Numbered from the stretch's first letter, positions 1-6,288 are shown. The stretch: DNA of 7,274 bases from CALESS01 sp964405455 (GCA_964405455.1 CAYOOA010000097.1:1-7274); one strand, 5' to 3'. Made by a program: numbers and translations. The notes: a model not told the origin generated them from the sequence alone.

Positions 1-54
1 GAGCGCGTCTCAATGGCATTGAGAAGGCCGAGGGTTCGAATCCCTCTGGGTCCA
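1..54 (+). tRNA. tRNA-Ala (anticodon GGC), 5' end cut by window edge
   Basis: This is the 3' two-thirds of a tRNA. The anticodon stem TCTCA (8-12) pairs with TGAGA (20-24) around the 7-nt loop ATGGCAT (13-19), giving anticodon GGC at 15-17 for GCC/GCU alanine codons. The A32-U38 loop pair is the one typical of bacterial tRNA-Ala(GGC). The T arm is GAGGG (30-34), TTCGAAT, CCCTC (42-46). The 3' acceptor strand TGGGTCC (47-53) carries T at tRNA position 70, which would form the alanine identity pair G3-U70, and the discriminator is A (54). The next bases are CAG, so CCA is not fully encoded and must be added by the nucleotidyltransferase. The 5' acceptor strand and most of the D arm lie before base 1, so the G3 partner cannot be seen. 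Confidence 0.93.
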
Positions 55-63
55 CAGAAAATG

Positions 64-101
64 GAGCGGGAAGCAGCGCAAGCTGGCTGCCGCTCTCTTG
101 T
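64..101 (+). terminator. Imperfect hairpin after tRNA-Ala, possible weak terminator
   Basis: GAGCGG (64-69) pairs with CCGCTC (90-95), and CAGC (74-77) pairs with GCTG (86-89), leaving a 4-nt bulge and an 8-nt loop. The bases that follow, TCTTGTT (96-102), are T-rich but not a true T tract. It lies between the tRNA and the T-box Stem I, where a tRNA terminator would be expected, but it could equally be a processing structure in a joint tRNA/leuS transcript. No convincing -35/-10 pair is visible between base 54 and about 107, so the leuS promoter position is unresolved. Confidence 0.35.
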
Positions 102-309
102 TAGATGGCTGTAACCGGAGTAGTAAGTCATCCGTCAGCGAACCGGGAAAGAGAGGTGTGAGCCCGGCACGGTGCCAGCGGACGCCGATCAAGACTGAAC
201 TCGCCGGGGCCGGAAACGGCAGGCCGTTTGGGTGAAATCAAGTAACCCAAACCGGGTTCGCCCGATAACGCGAGCCAGAGCGGTCAGCGAGTGCGTCTCT
301 CTGACAAGC

Positions 310-341
310 AGGGTGGTACCGCGGAGGAATCCTTCGTCCCT
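310..341 (+). promoter_or_regulatory. T-box antiterminator element
   Basis: AGGG (310-313) can pair with CCCT (338-341), leaving the bulge that begins TGGT to contact the tRNA acceptor end. The same CCC (338-340) is otherwise used in the terminator stem, so the two structures exclude each other. The 14-nt T-box sequence is a full match to the family consensus. Confidence 0.88.
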
Positions 342-361
342 GATTGGGCGAAGGATTTTTT
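328..361 (+). terminator. Intrinsic terminator of the leuS T-box
   Basis: AATCCTTCG (328-336) pairs with CGAAGGATT (349-357), and CCC (338-340) pairs with GGG (346-348) across a single bulged T (337) and the loop TGATT. A run of T follows (356-361), with more T-rich sequence to 369. This is the default off-state when tRNA-Leu is charged. Confidence 0.93.
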
Positions 362-372
362 ATTCTTTTACA

Positions 373-393
373 GGTGAAGCAAGCTGCTTCATC
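373..393 (+). other. Small hairpin between T-box terminator and leuS ribosome binding site
   Basis: TGAAGCA (375-381) pairs perfectly with TGCTTCA (385-391) around an AGC loop, and can extend by a G-T and a G-C pair at the base. It ends 9 nt before the leuS Shine-Dalgarno sequence (AGGAGG, 403-408) and is not part of the conserved T-box fold. A role in mRNA stability or translation is possible but not shown. Confidence 0.4.
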
Positions 394-412
394 GAAGGAT
401 TGAGGAGGAAGA

Positions 413-2863
413 ATGGCTGATACACCGATATACACCCCGGGTGAAATTGAGCCCAAATGGCAGGAGCGCTGGGAGCGCGAAGGCCTGTACAACGCTGACA
501 TTGATCCAACAAAAAAGAAATTCTATGCCCTGACCATGCTCCCCTATCCTTCGGGTGACCTCCACATCGGCCACTGGTACGCCATGGCACCGTCGGATGC
601 CCGGGCGCGTTTTATGCGCATGCGCGGTTATAACGTGATGTTCCCCATGGGCTTTGATGCTTTTGGCCTGCCGGCTGAAAATGCAGCCATCAAGCGCAAC
701 ATCCACCCGAAAGTGTGGACATATAAAAACATTGAGAATATGCGCAGGCAACTGCGTACCATGGGCACAATGATTGATTGGCGCCGGGAAGCTATTTCAG
801 CGGATGAATCCTATTACAAGTGGACGCAATGGTTCTTCGTCCAGTTCTTCAACGCTGGTCTGGCTTATCACAAGATGTCGCCGGTTGACTGGTGCCCGAA
901 CTGCAACACAACCCTGGCTCGTGAGCAGGTGTGGGGCGAGGATCGCCATTGTGAACGCTGCGGTACACCGGTCATCAAGAAAAACCTGGACCAATGGTTC
1001 TTCCGCACCACCAAGTATGCCGATGAGTTGCTGAAGTACGACGGCATCGATTGGCCGGAACGGGTGCGTACGTTACAGACGAATTGGATTGGTAAATCCG
1101 AAGGGGCGGCCGTCTTCTTCAAAACCGAGCAGGGCGATACTTTGGAAGTCTTCACCACCCGGCCGGACACCCTGTGGGGAGTAACCTTCATGGTGCTGGC
1201 CCCGGAGCATCCGCTGGTTGGAAAGATCACCACGCCAGAGCACGAGGCAGTAGTTAATGCCTACGTACAGCAGGCAGTCCGCCAGACGGATGTGCAACGT
1301 GAATCCACCGATAAGGAAAAAACGGGCGTCTTCACTGGCGGCTATGCTGTCAACCCGGTGAATGGAGAGAGGATCCCGATCTGGGTTGCTGATTACGTGC
1401 TAATGACCTACGGCACCGGCGCCATCATGGCAGTCCCAGCCCATGACGAACGCGATTTTGCGTTTGCGCGAAAGTTTGGCCTGGAAGTGAAAGTAGTCGT
1501 CCAACCGGACGGCGAAGAGCCCCTGGACGGAGCGACCATGCCAGCAGCCGTACCGGCGCACGGTACGATGGTCCAGTCTGGTGAATTGAGCGGAACCCCG
1601 GCCTACGAAGCCTTTGAAGCAGCGGTGCGCTTTGTAGAAAAGATGGGTGTCGGGCATCGGGCGGTCAACTACCGATTGCGCGACTGGCTGATTTCACGCC
1701 AGCGCTACTGGGGTGCGCCCATTCCGATGATCCACTGTCCACATTGCGGTGTGATCCCGGTTCCAGAAGATCAATTGCCAGTAACCCTGCCGGATGACGT
1801 GGAATGGAAGCCCACCGGTGAAAGCCCGCTGAAACTGCATCCAACCTGGCGGTTCGTGACCTGCCCGCAGTGCGGCGGACCGGCAGAACGGGATACCGAC
1901 ACGATGGATACCTTCATGTGCTCCTCGTGGTATCACCTGCGCTACCTGAGCCCTAAATACGACCAGGGACCATTTGATCCCCGGGAGTATGATTACTGGA
2001 TGCCGGTTGATACTTACACGGGCGGGATCGAGCACGCCAATATGCATCTCATCTACACCCGGTTCTTCCATAAGGCTTGCCGGGACCTGGGGATCACCAG
2101 GGGCGATGAGCCGATGATCCAATTGCGCAACCAGGGCATTGTCCTGGGCGAGGATTCAGAAAAGATGTCCAAGAGCCGCGGAAACGTGGTTGCCCCGGAC
2201 AGCCTGGTGAAGGTGTACGGTACGGATGCCGTGCGGGCTTACCTGATGTTCTTTGCCCGCTGGGATATGGGCGCACCCTGGTCCAGCACCGGGATTGACG
2301 GCGTTCAACGCTGGCTGCGGCGGGTCTGGGCGATCTGTCTGGAGCAGACGCCGCGGACGCACCAGGACGAATCGGCCGTCAAAGCCTTGCGGCGAAAAGT
2401 GCACCAGACTCTGAAGTCCGTCACCCGGGATTATGAGAAGTTCGAATTCAACACCATCGTCTCTGCATTAATGGAATTGATGAACGACCTGGCAAAAATC
2501 AAAGCACAAGGCGCCTGGGGAAGCCCTGCCTGGGATGAAGCCGTCAGCATCTACCTGCGCATGTTGGCCCCCGTTTGCCCGCATATCACAGAAGAAATCT
2601 GGCAGCAATTGGGCAAACCGTACTCGATCCATAACCAGGAATTCCCGGTGATCGACGAAGAAGCGGCGAAAGATGAGGAAATCACCCTGGTGCTGCAAAT
2701 CAACGGGAAAGTGCGCGACCGGATTACCATGCCGGCCAACCTGGATGCAGAATCTGCCAGGGCAGCCGCCCTGGCCAATGAAACCGTCCAACGCCACCTG
2801 GCCGGGAAAGAACCCCGCCAGATCATCTATGTGCCCGGGCGACTGGTCAATATTGTTGTGTGA
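413..2863 (+). CDS. leuS: Leucine--tRNA ligase (LeuRS)
   Basis: A cytosolic class I synthetase that charges tRNA-Leu with leucine using ATP. At 816 residues it is close to the Bacillus-type length. The catalytic HIGH motif is at residues 51-54 (in PYPSGDLHIGH) and KMSKS at 584-588. Cys161/164 and Cys180/183 form a first zinc knuckle; Cys442/445 and Cys484/487 form a second cysteine pair set. The CP1 editing domain, which hydrolyses mischarged tRNA, has TTRPDT (248-253) and HDERD (344-348), including the conserved editing Asp345. The helical anticodon-binding domain follows KMSKS, and the C-terminal domain contains VLQINGKVRDR. Only about ten residues separate NQGIVLGED from KMSKS, so the leucine-specific insert of the E. 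coli type is absent. The ATG at 413 is preceded by AGGAGG (403-408), 4 nt away. Expression is under the T-box upstream, and the next gene follows after 8 nt. Confidence 0.98.
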   Translation: MADTPIYTPGEIEPKWQERWEREGLYNADIDPTKKKFYALTMLPYPSGDLHIGHWYAMAPSDARARFMRMRGYNVMFPMGFDAFGLPAENAAIKRNIHPKVWTYKNIENMRRQLRTMGTMIDWRREAISADESYYKWTQWFFVQFFNAGLAYHKMSPVDWCPNCNTTLAREQVWGEDRHCERCGTPVIKKNLDQWFFRTTKYADELLKYDGIDWPERVRTLQTNWIGKSEGAAVFFKTEQGDTLEVFTTRPDTLWGVTFMVLAPEHPLVGKITTPEHEAVVNAYVQQAVRQTDVQRESTDKEKTGVFTGGYAVNPVNGERIPIWVADYVLMTYGTGAIMAVPAHDERDFAFARKFGLEVKVVVQPDGEEPLDGATMPAAVPAHGTMVQSGELSGTPAYEAFEAAVRFVEKMGVGHRAVNYRLRDWLISRQRYWGAPIPMIHCPHCGVIPVPEDQLPVTLPDDVEWKPTGESPLKLHPTWRFVTCPQCGGPAERDTDTMDTFMCSSWYHLRYLSPKYDQGPFDPREYDYWMPVDTYTGGIEHANMHLIYTRFFHKACRDLGITRGDEPMIQLRNQGIVLGEDSEKMSKSRGNVVAPDSLVKVYGTDAVRAYLMFFARWDMGAPWSSTGIDGVQRWLRRVWAICLEQTPRTHQDESAVKALRRKVHQTLKSVTRDYEKFEFNTIVSALMELMNDLAKIKAQGAWGSPAWDEAVSIYLRMLAPVCPHITEEIWQQLGKPYSIHNQEFPVIDEEAAKDEEITLVLQINGKVRDRITMPANLDAESARAAALANETVQRHLAGKEPRQIIYVPGRLVNIVV

Positions 2864-2871
2864 GGTATAAG

Positions 2872-3555
2872 ATGAGATTTGAAGAACTCAACTGGATGGA
2901 TGTTGAAAATTACCTCAAGAAGGACGACCGCCTGATCCTGGTCCTCGGCGCTTGCGAGGAACACGGTTATTTGAGCCTGCTGACCGATGTCAAGATTCCA
3001 CAGGCACTGGCGGATGCAGCCAGCCAGGAAACCGGAGTGCTGGTAGGGCCGGCGTTGAACTTTGGAGTATCGCCCTACTTTTTGGCCTACCCTGGAACGA
3101 TCAGCCTGCGGATTTCAACCTTTCTCGATGTGATTGAGGATATCCTGCGCTCGGTCTATGGCTACGGGTTTCGCAAGATTGTGATCCTGAATGGTCACGG
3201 TGGAAATAATCCAGCCCGGGCGCGGATCGTCGAATTGGCCAACCAGCTCCCGGGGCTGCGGGTGAAAATGTACGAATGGTGGATGGCGGAATGTGTGAAG
3301 GATATCTCTGCCAAACACGACCTGCCCAACCAGCATGCCAACTGGGAAGAGGCTTTTCAATTTACCCGGGTGGCGGATCTTCCGCAGGGTTCCAAGCCGA
3401 TTGTGCATTCGACTGAGTTGATGAACGCCCAGAAAGAGCGCGAAGTAGTGGGTGACGGTGTTTTTGGCGGACCTTACGTGGCGCCGGATGAGGTCATGGA
3501 CGAAATCTTCATCGCCAATTTGAAGGATGTGCTGGAACTGCTGAAGTTTGATTAA
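2872..3555 (+). CDS. Creatininase-family metal-dependent amidohydrolase, substrate unknown
   Basis: A 227-residue cytosolic protein. Family members cleave amide or cyclic amide bonds (creatinine, formamidopyrimidine intermediates, mycofactocin precursor peptide) with a dinuclear metal centre. Diagnostic motifs are GACEEHG (26-32) followed by TD (38-39), and NGHGGN (107-112). A late HANWEE segment (155-160) stands where the family has HAGExE. By analogy, E29, H31, D39, H109 and E160 are the candidate metal ligands. The stretch between EEHG and TD is one residue shorter than the common EQHGPHLPLGTD form and lacks its second His. The ATG at 2872 is chosen because GAGG (2862-2865) sits 6 nt upstream. 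A GTG at 2860 that overlaps the leuS stop would add four residues but has no ribosome binding site of its own. The short gap implies co-transcription with leuS and so possible T-box control. No clue to the substrate is visible; I would not call it a creatininase proper. Confidence 0.88.
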   Translation: MRFEELNWMDVENYLKKDDRLILVLGACEEHGYLSLLTDVKIPQALADAASQETGVLVGPALNFGVSPYFLAYPGTISLRISTFLDVIEDILRSVYGYGFRKIVILNGHGGNNPARARIVELANQLPGLRVKMYEWWMAECVKDISAKHDLPNQHANWEEAFQFTRVADLPQGSKPIVHSTELMNAQKEREVVGDGVFGGPYVAPDEVMDEIFIANLKDVLELLKFD

Positions 3556-3592
3556 GCCAGAAGCGACGTAGAAATTGATTAAAGGTGAACAA

Positions 3593-3619
3593 GAATTCGG
3601 CGGGTCTCCCGCCGAATTC
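3593..3619. repeat. Perfect 12-bp inverted repeat in the creatininase/M50B-like intergenic gap
   Basis: GAATTCGGCGGG (3593-3604) and CCCGCCGAATTC (3608-3619) are exact reverse complements separated by TCT. As RNA it would be a very stable hairpin, placed 38 nt after the upstream stop codon, so it may end or protect the leuS operon transcript. There is no T tract after it on the + strand (CTGTATATAA follows), so it is not a standard intrinsic terminator. It also lies directly upstream of a TATAAT, over the place where a -35 would be, so it could be an operator. Confidence 0.85.
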
Positions 3620-3624
3620 CTGTA

Positions 3625-3662
3625 TATAATGACTGCATCCAGGCATCGGCGGAGGGGCCATG
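3625..3662 (+). promoter_or_regulatory. Candidate -10 element and ribosome binding site for the M50B-like gene
   Basis: TATAAT (3625-3630) is a perfect -10 hexamer and would give a start near 3637, leaving a leader of about 23 nt with GGAGG (3651-3655) 4 nt before the ATG at 3660. The matching -35 position (about 3602-3607, GGGTCT) is poor and falls at the apex of the palindrome, so this promoter would need an activator or an alternative sigma factor, if it is used at all. Confidence 0.45.
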
Positions 3663-4508
3663 GCAGGAATTTTTGGATATTTATGGACTGTCATCGTTAC
3701 CACGTTGACACAATTGTTTGTCTTGATGGGTCCAGGTCTCATCCTGGCGGTCATCATGCACCTGGTGGCCGGCTGGCTGGACCGCCTGGCGACCCGTGCC
3801 ATTGGTTGGAAGGTGTACTATGCCCTGTTTTCCTTCCTGGGTACCATCATCCATGAATTGGGGCATGCATTCTTTAATGTCATCTTTGGGCACAAGATCA
3901 CGCGCATCAAACTGACCAACCGGGACCCAAGTCAGGGAGAAACAGCTCACGTGGCCTATGCTTACGATCCGCAGAACCTATATCAACGGATTGGAATTTT
4001 CTTTTCCGCCATTGGGCCGATCTTGTTTGGAACCATGGTGGTGTACGGCATGGCCATCCTGCTGCTGGGGAGGGATGAATTTGAACCGCTGAAAAATGTA
4101 CAAACCACGATGGCCAGTTTCAGCTCAATAAAGAGTATGCTCATCCTGCTGACAAGCATCCTCGGTGGGGCTCTGGATGCAATTGCCCGGATTTTCACAC
4201 CGGCCAATTTTGCCAACTGGCGATTCTGGGTTTTCCTGTACCTGGCATTCTCCATCGGCAGTAATATTTCCCTTTCCCCTTCCGATTTGCGGGGAGCGGC
4301 GACAGGTTTTATCAGCCTGGTGACGGTGGTGTTCGTAGTCAATCTGCTTACCCTGTGGGCTGGTGATTTTATCAGCCGCGGCGTTCAATGGATCAGCCGG
4401 TTTAATGGTGTTTTCTATGCCGTGATGTTGATCACGCTATTCCTCTGCTTGCTTGGGGCGGCCTTGATGTTGTTGATTAACATGTTGCGCGCCATCCTGC
4501 GGAGATAG
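3660..4508 (+). CDS. Polytopic membrane protein, M50B-like (site-2-protease-type) metallopeptidase candidate
   Basis: A 282-residue integral membrane protein with about six or seven hydrophobic segments (roughly 10-38, 52-75, 111-137, 157-176, 187-205, 214-236, 251-278). The second segment contains HELGH (65-69), the HExxH zinc-binding and catalytic motif, followed by GHKITRIKL and GET (93-95), the pattern of M50B-like proteins. A later segment has SPSDLRG (206-212), which resembles the C-terminal motif of this family, where the Asp (D209) would be the third metal ligand. Site-2 proteases cut membrane-spanning substrates inside the bilayer; whether this one does so, and on what, is unknown. 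No PDZ or CBS domain is present. The start is supported by GGAGG at 3651-3655. It lies between two unrelated operons, 104 nt after the amidohydrolase gene and 43 nt before cydD. No signal peptide apart from the first membrane segment is evident. Confidence 0.8.
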   Translation: MAGIFGYLWTVIVTTLTQLFVLMGPGLILAVIMHLVAGWLDRLATRAIGWKVYYALFSFLGTIIHELGHAFFNVIFGHKITRIKLTNRDPSQGETAHVAYAYDPQNLYQRIGIFFSAIGPILFGTMVVYGMAILLLGRDEFEPLKNVQTTMASFSSIKSMLILLTSILGGALDAIARIFTPANFANWRFWVFLYLAFSIGSNISLSPSDLRGAATGFISLVTVVFVVNLLTLWAGDFISRGVQWISRFNGVFYAVMLITLFLCLLGAALMLLINMLRAILRR

Positions 4509-4517
4509 GTCAAAATT

Positions 4518-4545
4518 TTGAAAGATGACCTGCAGCGAGTAGAAT
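4518..4545 (+). promoter_or_regulatory. Candidate cydDC promoter with TSS at or beside the start codon
   Basis: TTGAAA (4518-4523) and TAGAAT (4540-4545) each match the sigma-70 hexamers at five of six bases, with a 16-nt spacer. A start 6-7 nt after the -10 falls at about 4552, which is the A of the cydD ATG. This would make the mRNA leaderless. The only purine-rich stretch near the start (AAGGG, 4547-4551) abuts the ATG and is too close to act as a normal Shine-Dalgarno sequence. Confidence 0.55.
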
Positions 4546-4551
4546 CAAGGG

Positions 4552-6288
4552 ATGAACTTTAGTCCAAGATTATTGAGACAGGCAGAACGCGCCTGGATTG
4601 GCCTGGGTTTGATCATTCTCACCGGGCTGGTGGGCGGATTGTTGATTGTGGCCCAGGGGCGGCTGCTATCAAACGTAATTGCCGGAGTCCACTTGCAGGG
4701 GTGGAAACTGGACACCGCAACGCCCATCCTGGGGTGGTTGATCCTGGTAATCATTGGCCGCTTCCTGGTCACCTGGCTCGGAGAGGGAACCGCCGGAAGT
4801 GTTGCCATCCGGGTGAAAAACCAGCTGCGGCAGGAACTGCTGGCGAAGATGGTCCGTCTTGGACCGGCACGTCTTTCCGCGGAGCGTAGCGGCGAGATCA
4901 CCGCCGTCCTGACCCAGGGATTGGATTCGTTGGATGCTTATTTCAGCCAGTTCCTGCCGCAACTTGTCCTTGCAGCCTTGGTGCCGGCGTGTGTTTTCTT
5001 TTTTGTTTTCCCACTGGATTGGATCTCAGGCCTGGTCCTGATCCTGACTGCACCGCTCCTTCCGATATTCATGATCCTGATTGGCGGCACTGCCGAGAAG
5101 CTGACCCGAAAACAGTGGGGTGCACTGAGCCTGATGAGTGCCCAGTTCCTTGAAACCCTGCAGGGATTAACCGCCTTGAAAGCTCTCAACCAAATCCAGT
5201 CCGCTGAGGAAAGGCTTCGATCAGTCAGTGAAAGATATCGAAAAACCACCCTGGAAGTGCTGCGGGTGACCTTCCTTTCCTCCCTGGCCTTGGAATTGGT
5301 GGCCACTATTTCGGTGGCGGTGGTGGCGGTCCAAATTGGGCTGCGTTTACTGGCAGGCGGGATTGGATTTGAACAAGCCCTGTTCATCCTGGTCGTTGCG
5401 CCGGATTTCTACCTGCCCTTGCGTCAGTTGGGAATGAAATTTCATTCTGCTTCTGCAGGTGTTTCCGCAGCCCGGCGAATATTCGAAATCCTGGATCTAC
5501 CGGAAGAAGCACCGGTGCAGTGGGAAACCAGTATCTTTGAATTTCAACCTGGGCCGCTTGAAATTGAACTCCGGGATGTTACCTATCAATTCCCAGACCG
5601 GGATGAGCCGGTAATCAATGGGATTAACTTGCGCCTGGCAGCAGGGTGTGTAACCGCTGTCGTTGGCCGCAGCGGAGCTGGAAAGAGCAGCCTGGCCAAC
5701 CTGCTGCTGGGATTCATTCAGCCGACCCGAGGTACGATCCTGATCCATCATGTTCCCCTGGCTTCGGTCAATCTGCGAGCCTGGCGCGAACAGATCGCCT
5801 GGGTGGGACAAAGCCCGAGCATCTTCAGCGGATCCATCCGCGAAAACATTCTGTTGGGAAGGCGGATGACGGATGACGAGAACCTTTCGCAGGCCCTGGC
5901 GGCCTGTGGGTTGGAGGATTGGATCAACAGCCTTTCCCATGGACTGGAAACCAGGATTGGTGAAGGTGGGGCACTCATCAGCAGCGGGCAAGCCCAGCGG
6001 CTGATGTTTTGCCGGGCATTATTGAAACCAGCCAAGCTGGTGGTGCTGGATGAACCGACGGCGCACCTGGATGTGAAACTGGAGAAGGAACTGTTGCAGG
6101 CCATGCAGGTGTTGTTTGCCGGAAAAACGGTCTTGTTGATTGCCCACCGCTTGCCAACGGTGATGCTTGCCCATCACCTGGTTGTTATGGACGCCGGCCG
6201 AATCATTGAAGAGGGTGAGCCGCAAACATTAATCAAGCAGCCGGGAGTCTTCCAGGGTTTGGTCCAGACCTATCGGGGGATACCGTGA
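4552..6288 (+). CDS. cydD: Thiol reductant ABC exporter subunit CydD
   Basis: One half of the heterodimeric CydDC exporter in the cytoplasmic membrane, which in characterised bacteria sends cysteine and glutathione outward and is required for cytochrome bd assembly. The 578 residues comprise an N-terminal six-helix transmembrane domain (helices near 14-36, 57-77, 136-156, 158-179, 243-263, 270-285) with CydD-typical segments LPQLVLAALVPA, TAPLLPIFMILIGG and FYLPLRQLG, then an ATPase domain. ATPase motifs: Walker A GRSGAGKS (372-379), Q-loop Gln420, signature ISSGQ (476-480), Walker B VVLDEP with Asp500/Glu501, and H-loop His532. The signature departs from LSGGQ, as it does in other CydD proteins. 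Earlier in-frame starts are blocked by stop codons at 4519 and 4540, so ATG 4552 is the first possible start. It overlaps cydC by 4 nt, indicating translational coupling and equal production of both halves. Confidence 0.95.
   Translation: MNFSPRLLRQAERAWIGLGLIILTGLVGGLLIVAQGRLLSNVIAGVHLQGWKLDTATPILGWLILVIIGRFLVTWLGEGTAGSVAIRVKNQLRQELLAKMVRLGPARLSAERSGEITAVLTQGLDSLDAYFSQFLPQLVLAALVPACVFFFVFPLDWISGLVLILTAPLLPIFMILIGGTAEKLTRKQWGALSLMSAQFLETLQGLTALKALNQIQSAEERLRSVSERYRKTTLEVLRVTFLSSLALELVATISVAVVAVQIGLRLLAGGIGFEQALFILVVAPDFYLPLRQLGMKFHSASAGVSAARRIFEILDLPEEAPVQWETSIFEFQPGPLEIELRDVTYQFPDRDEPVINGINLRLAAGCVTAVVGRSGAGKSSLANLLLGFIQPTRGTILIHHVPLASVNLRAWREQIAWVGQSPSIFSGSIRENILLGRRMTDDENLSQALAACGLEDWINSLSHGLETRIGEGGALISSGQAQRLMFCRALLKPAKLVVLDEPTAHLDVKLEKELLQAMQVLFAGKTVLLIAHRLPTVMLAHHLVVMDAGRIIEEGEPQTLIKQPGVFQGLVQTYRGIP

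Larger units (their letters stand above)
107..361 (+). ncRNA. T-box riboswitch (leucine), leader of leuS
   Basis: This is a full T-box leader. Stem I: CCGG (115-118) pairs with CCGG (204-207). Above it is an internal specifier loop with AGTAGTAA (119-126) on the 5' strand and TGAACTCG (196-203) on the 3' strand. Further helices are GTC/GAC (127-129/193-195), ATC/GAT (130-132/187-189) and CGTC/GACG (133-136/181-184). CCGGG/CCCGG (143-147/163-167) closes the apical region containing GGTGTGAG. The specifier codon is CTC (200-202), read by tRNA-Leu(GAG). Stem II is an 8-bp hairpin (226-233/245-252), followed by a small CGGG-TTCG-CCCG hairpin (253-264). Stem III is GTCAG/CTGAC (283-287/301-305). 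The T-box AGGGTGGTACCGCG is at 310-323, with TGGT (314-317) able to pair with an uncharged acceptor end whose discriminator is A, as in tRNA-Leu. Uncharged tRNA-Leu should favour antitermination and leuS expression. The 5' boundary is approximate. Confidence 0.95.

Noticed and set aside
98..126. TTGTTA (98-103) and TAGTAA (121-126) as a leuS promoter
   Set aside because: TAGTAA is the conserved AGTAGTA strand of the specifier loop, so a start downstream of it would remove the 5' half of Stem I and destroy the switch.
10..192. Minus-strand reading frame ending in a DSNPRPS-like peptide
   Set aside because: That peptide is the reverse-strand translation of the T arm of a tRNA gene, a well-known spurious annotation; here it overlaps tRNA-Ala and T-box Stem I.
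232..420. Plus-strand 62-codon reading frame across the T-box
   Set aside because: It runs through Stem II, the antiterminator and the terminator, whose RNA structure explains the sequence; the peptide has no recognisable features.
1694..2122. Long minus-strand reading frame inside leuS (142 codons)
   Set aside because: It is a shadow of a strongly conserved LeuRS coding region, with no ribosome binding site or recognisable protein motif.
2860..2874. GTG at 2860 as start of the creatininase-family gene
   Set aside because: It would overlap the leuS stop as GTGTGA, but the GAGG at 2862-2865 is correctly spaced for the ATG at 2872 and not for this GTG.
4525..4542. In-frame upstream ATG at 4525 as the cydD start
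   Set aside because: The frame meets a TAG stop at 4540, so it cannot extend CydD.
5497..5991. Long minus-strand reading frame inside cydD (164 codons)
   Set aside because: It lies opposite the conserved ATPase domain of CydD and shows no family motif; it is a by-product of codon bias.
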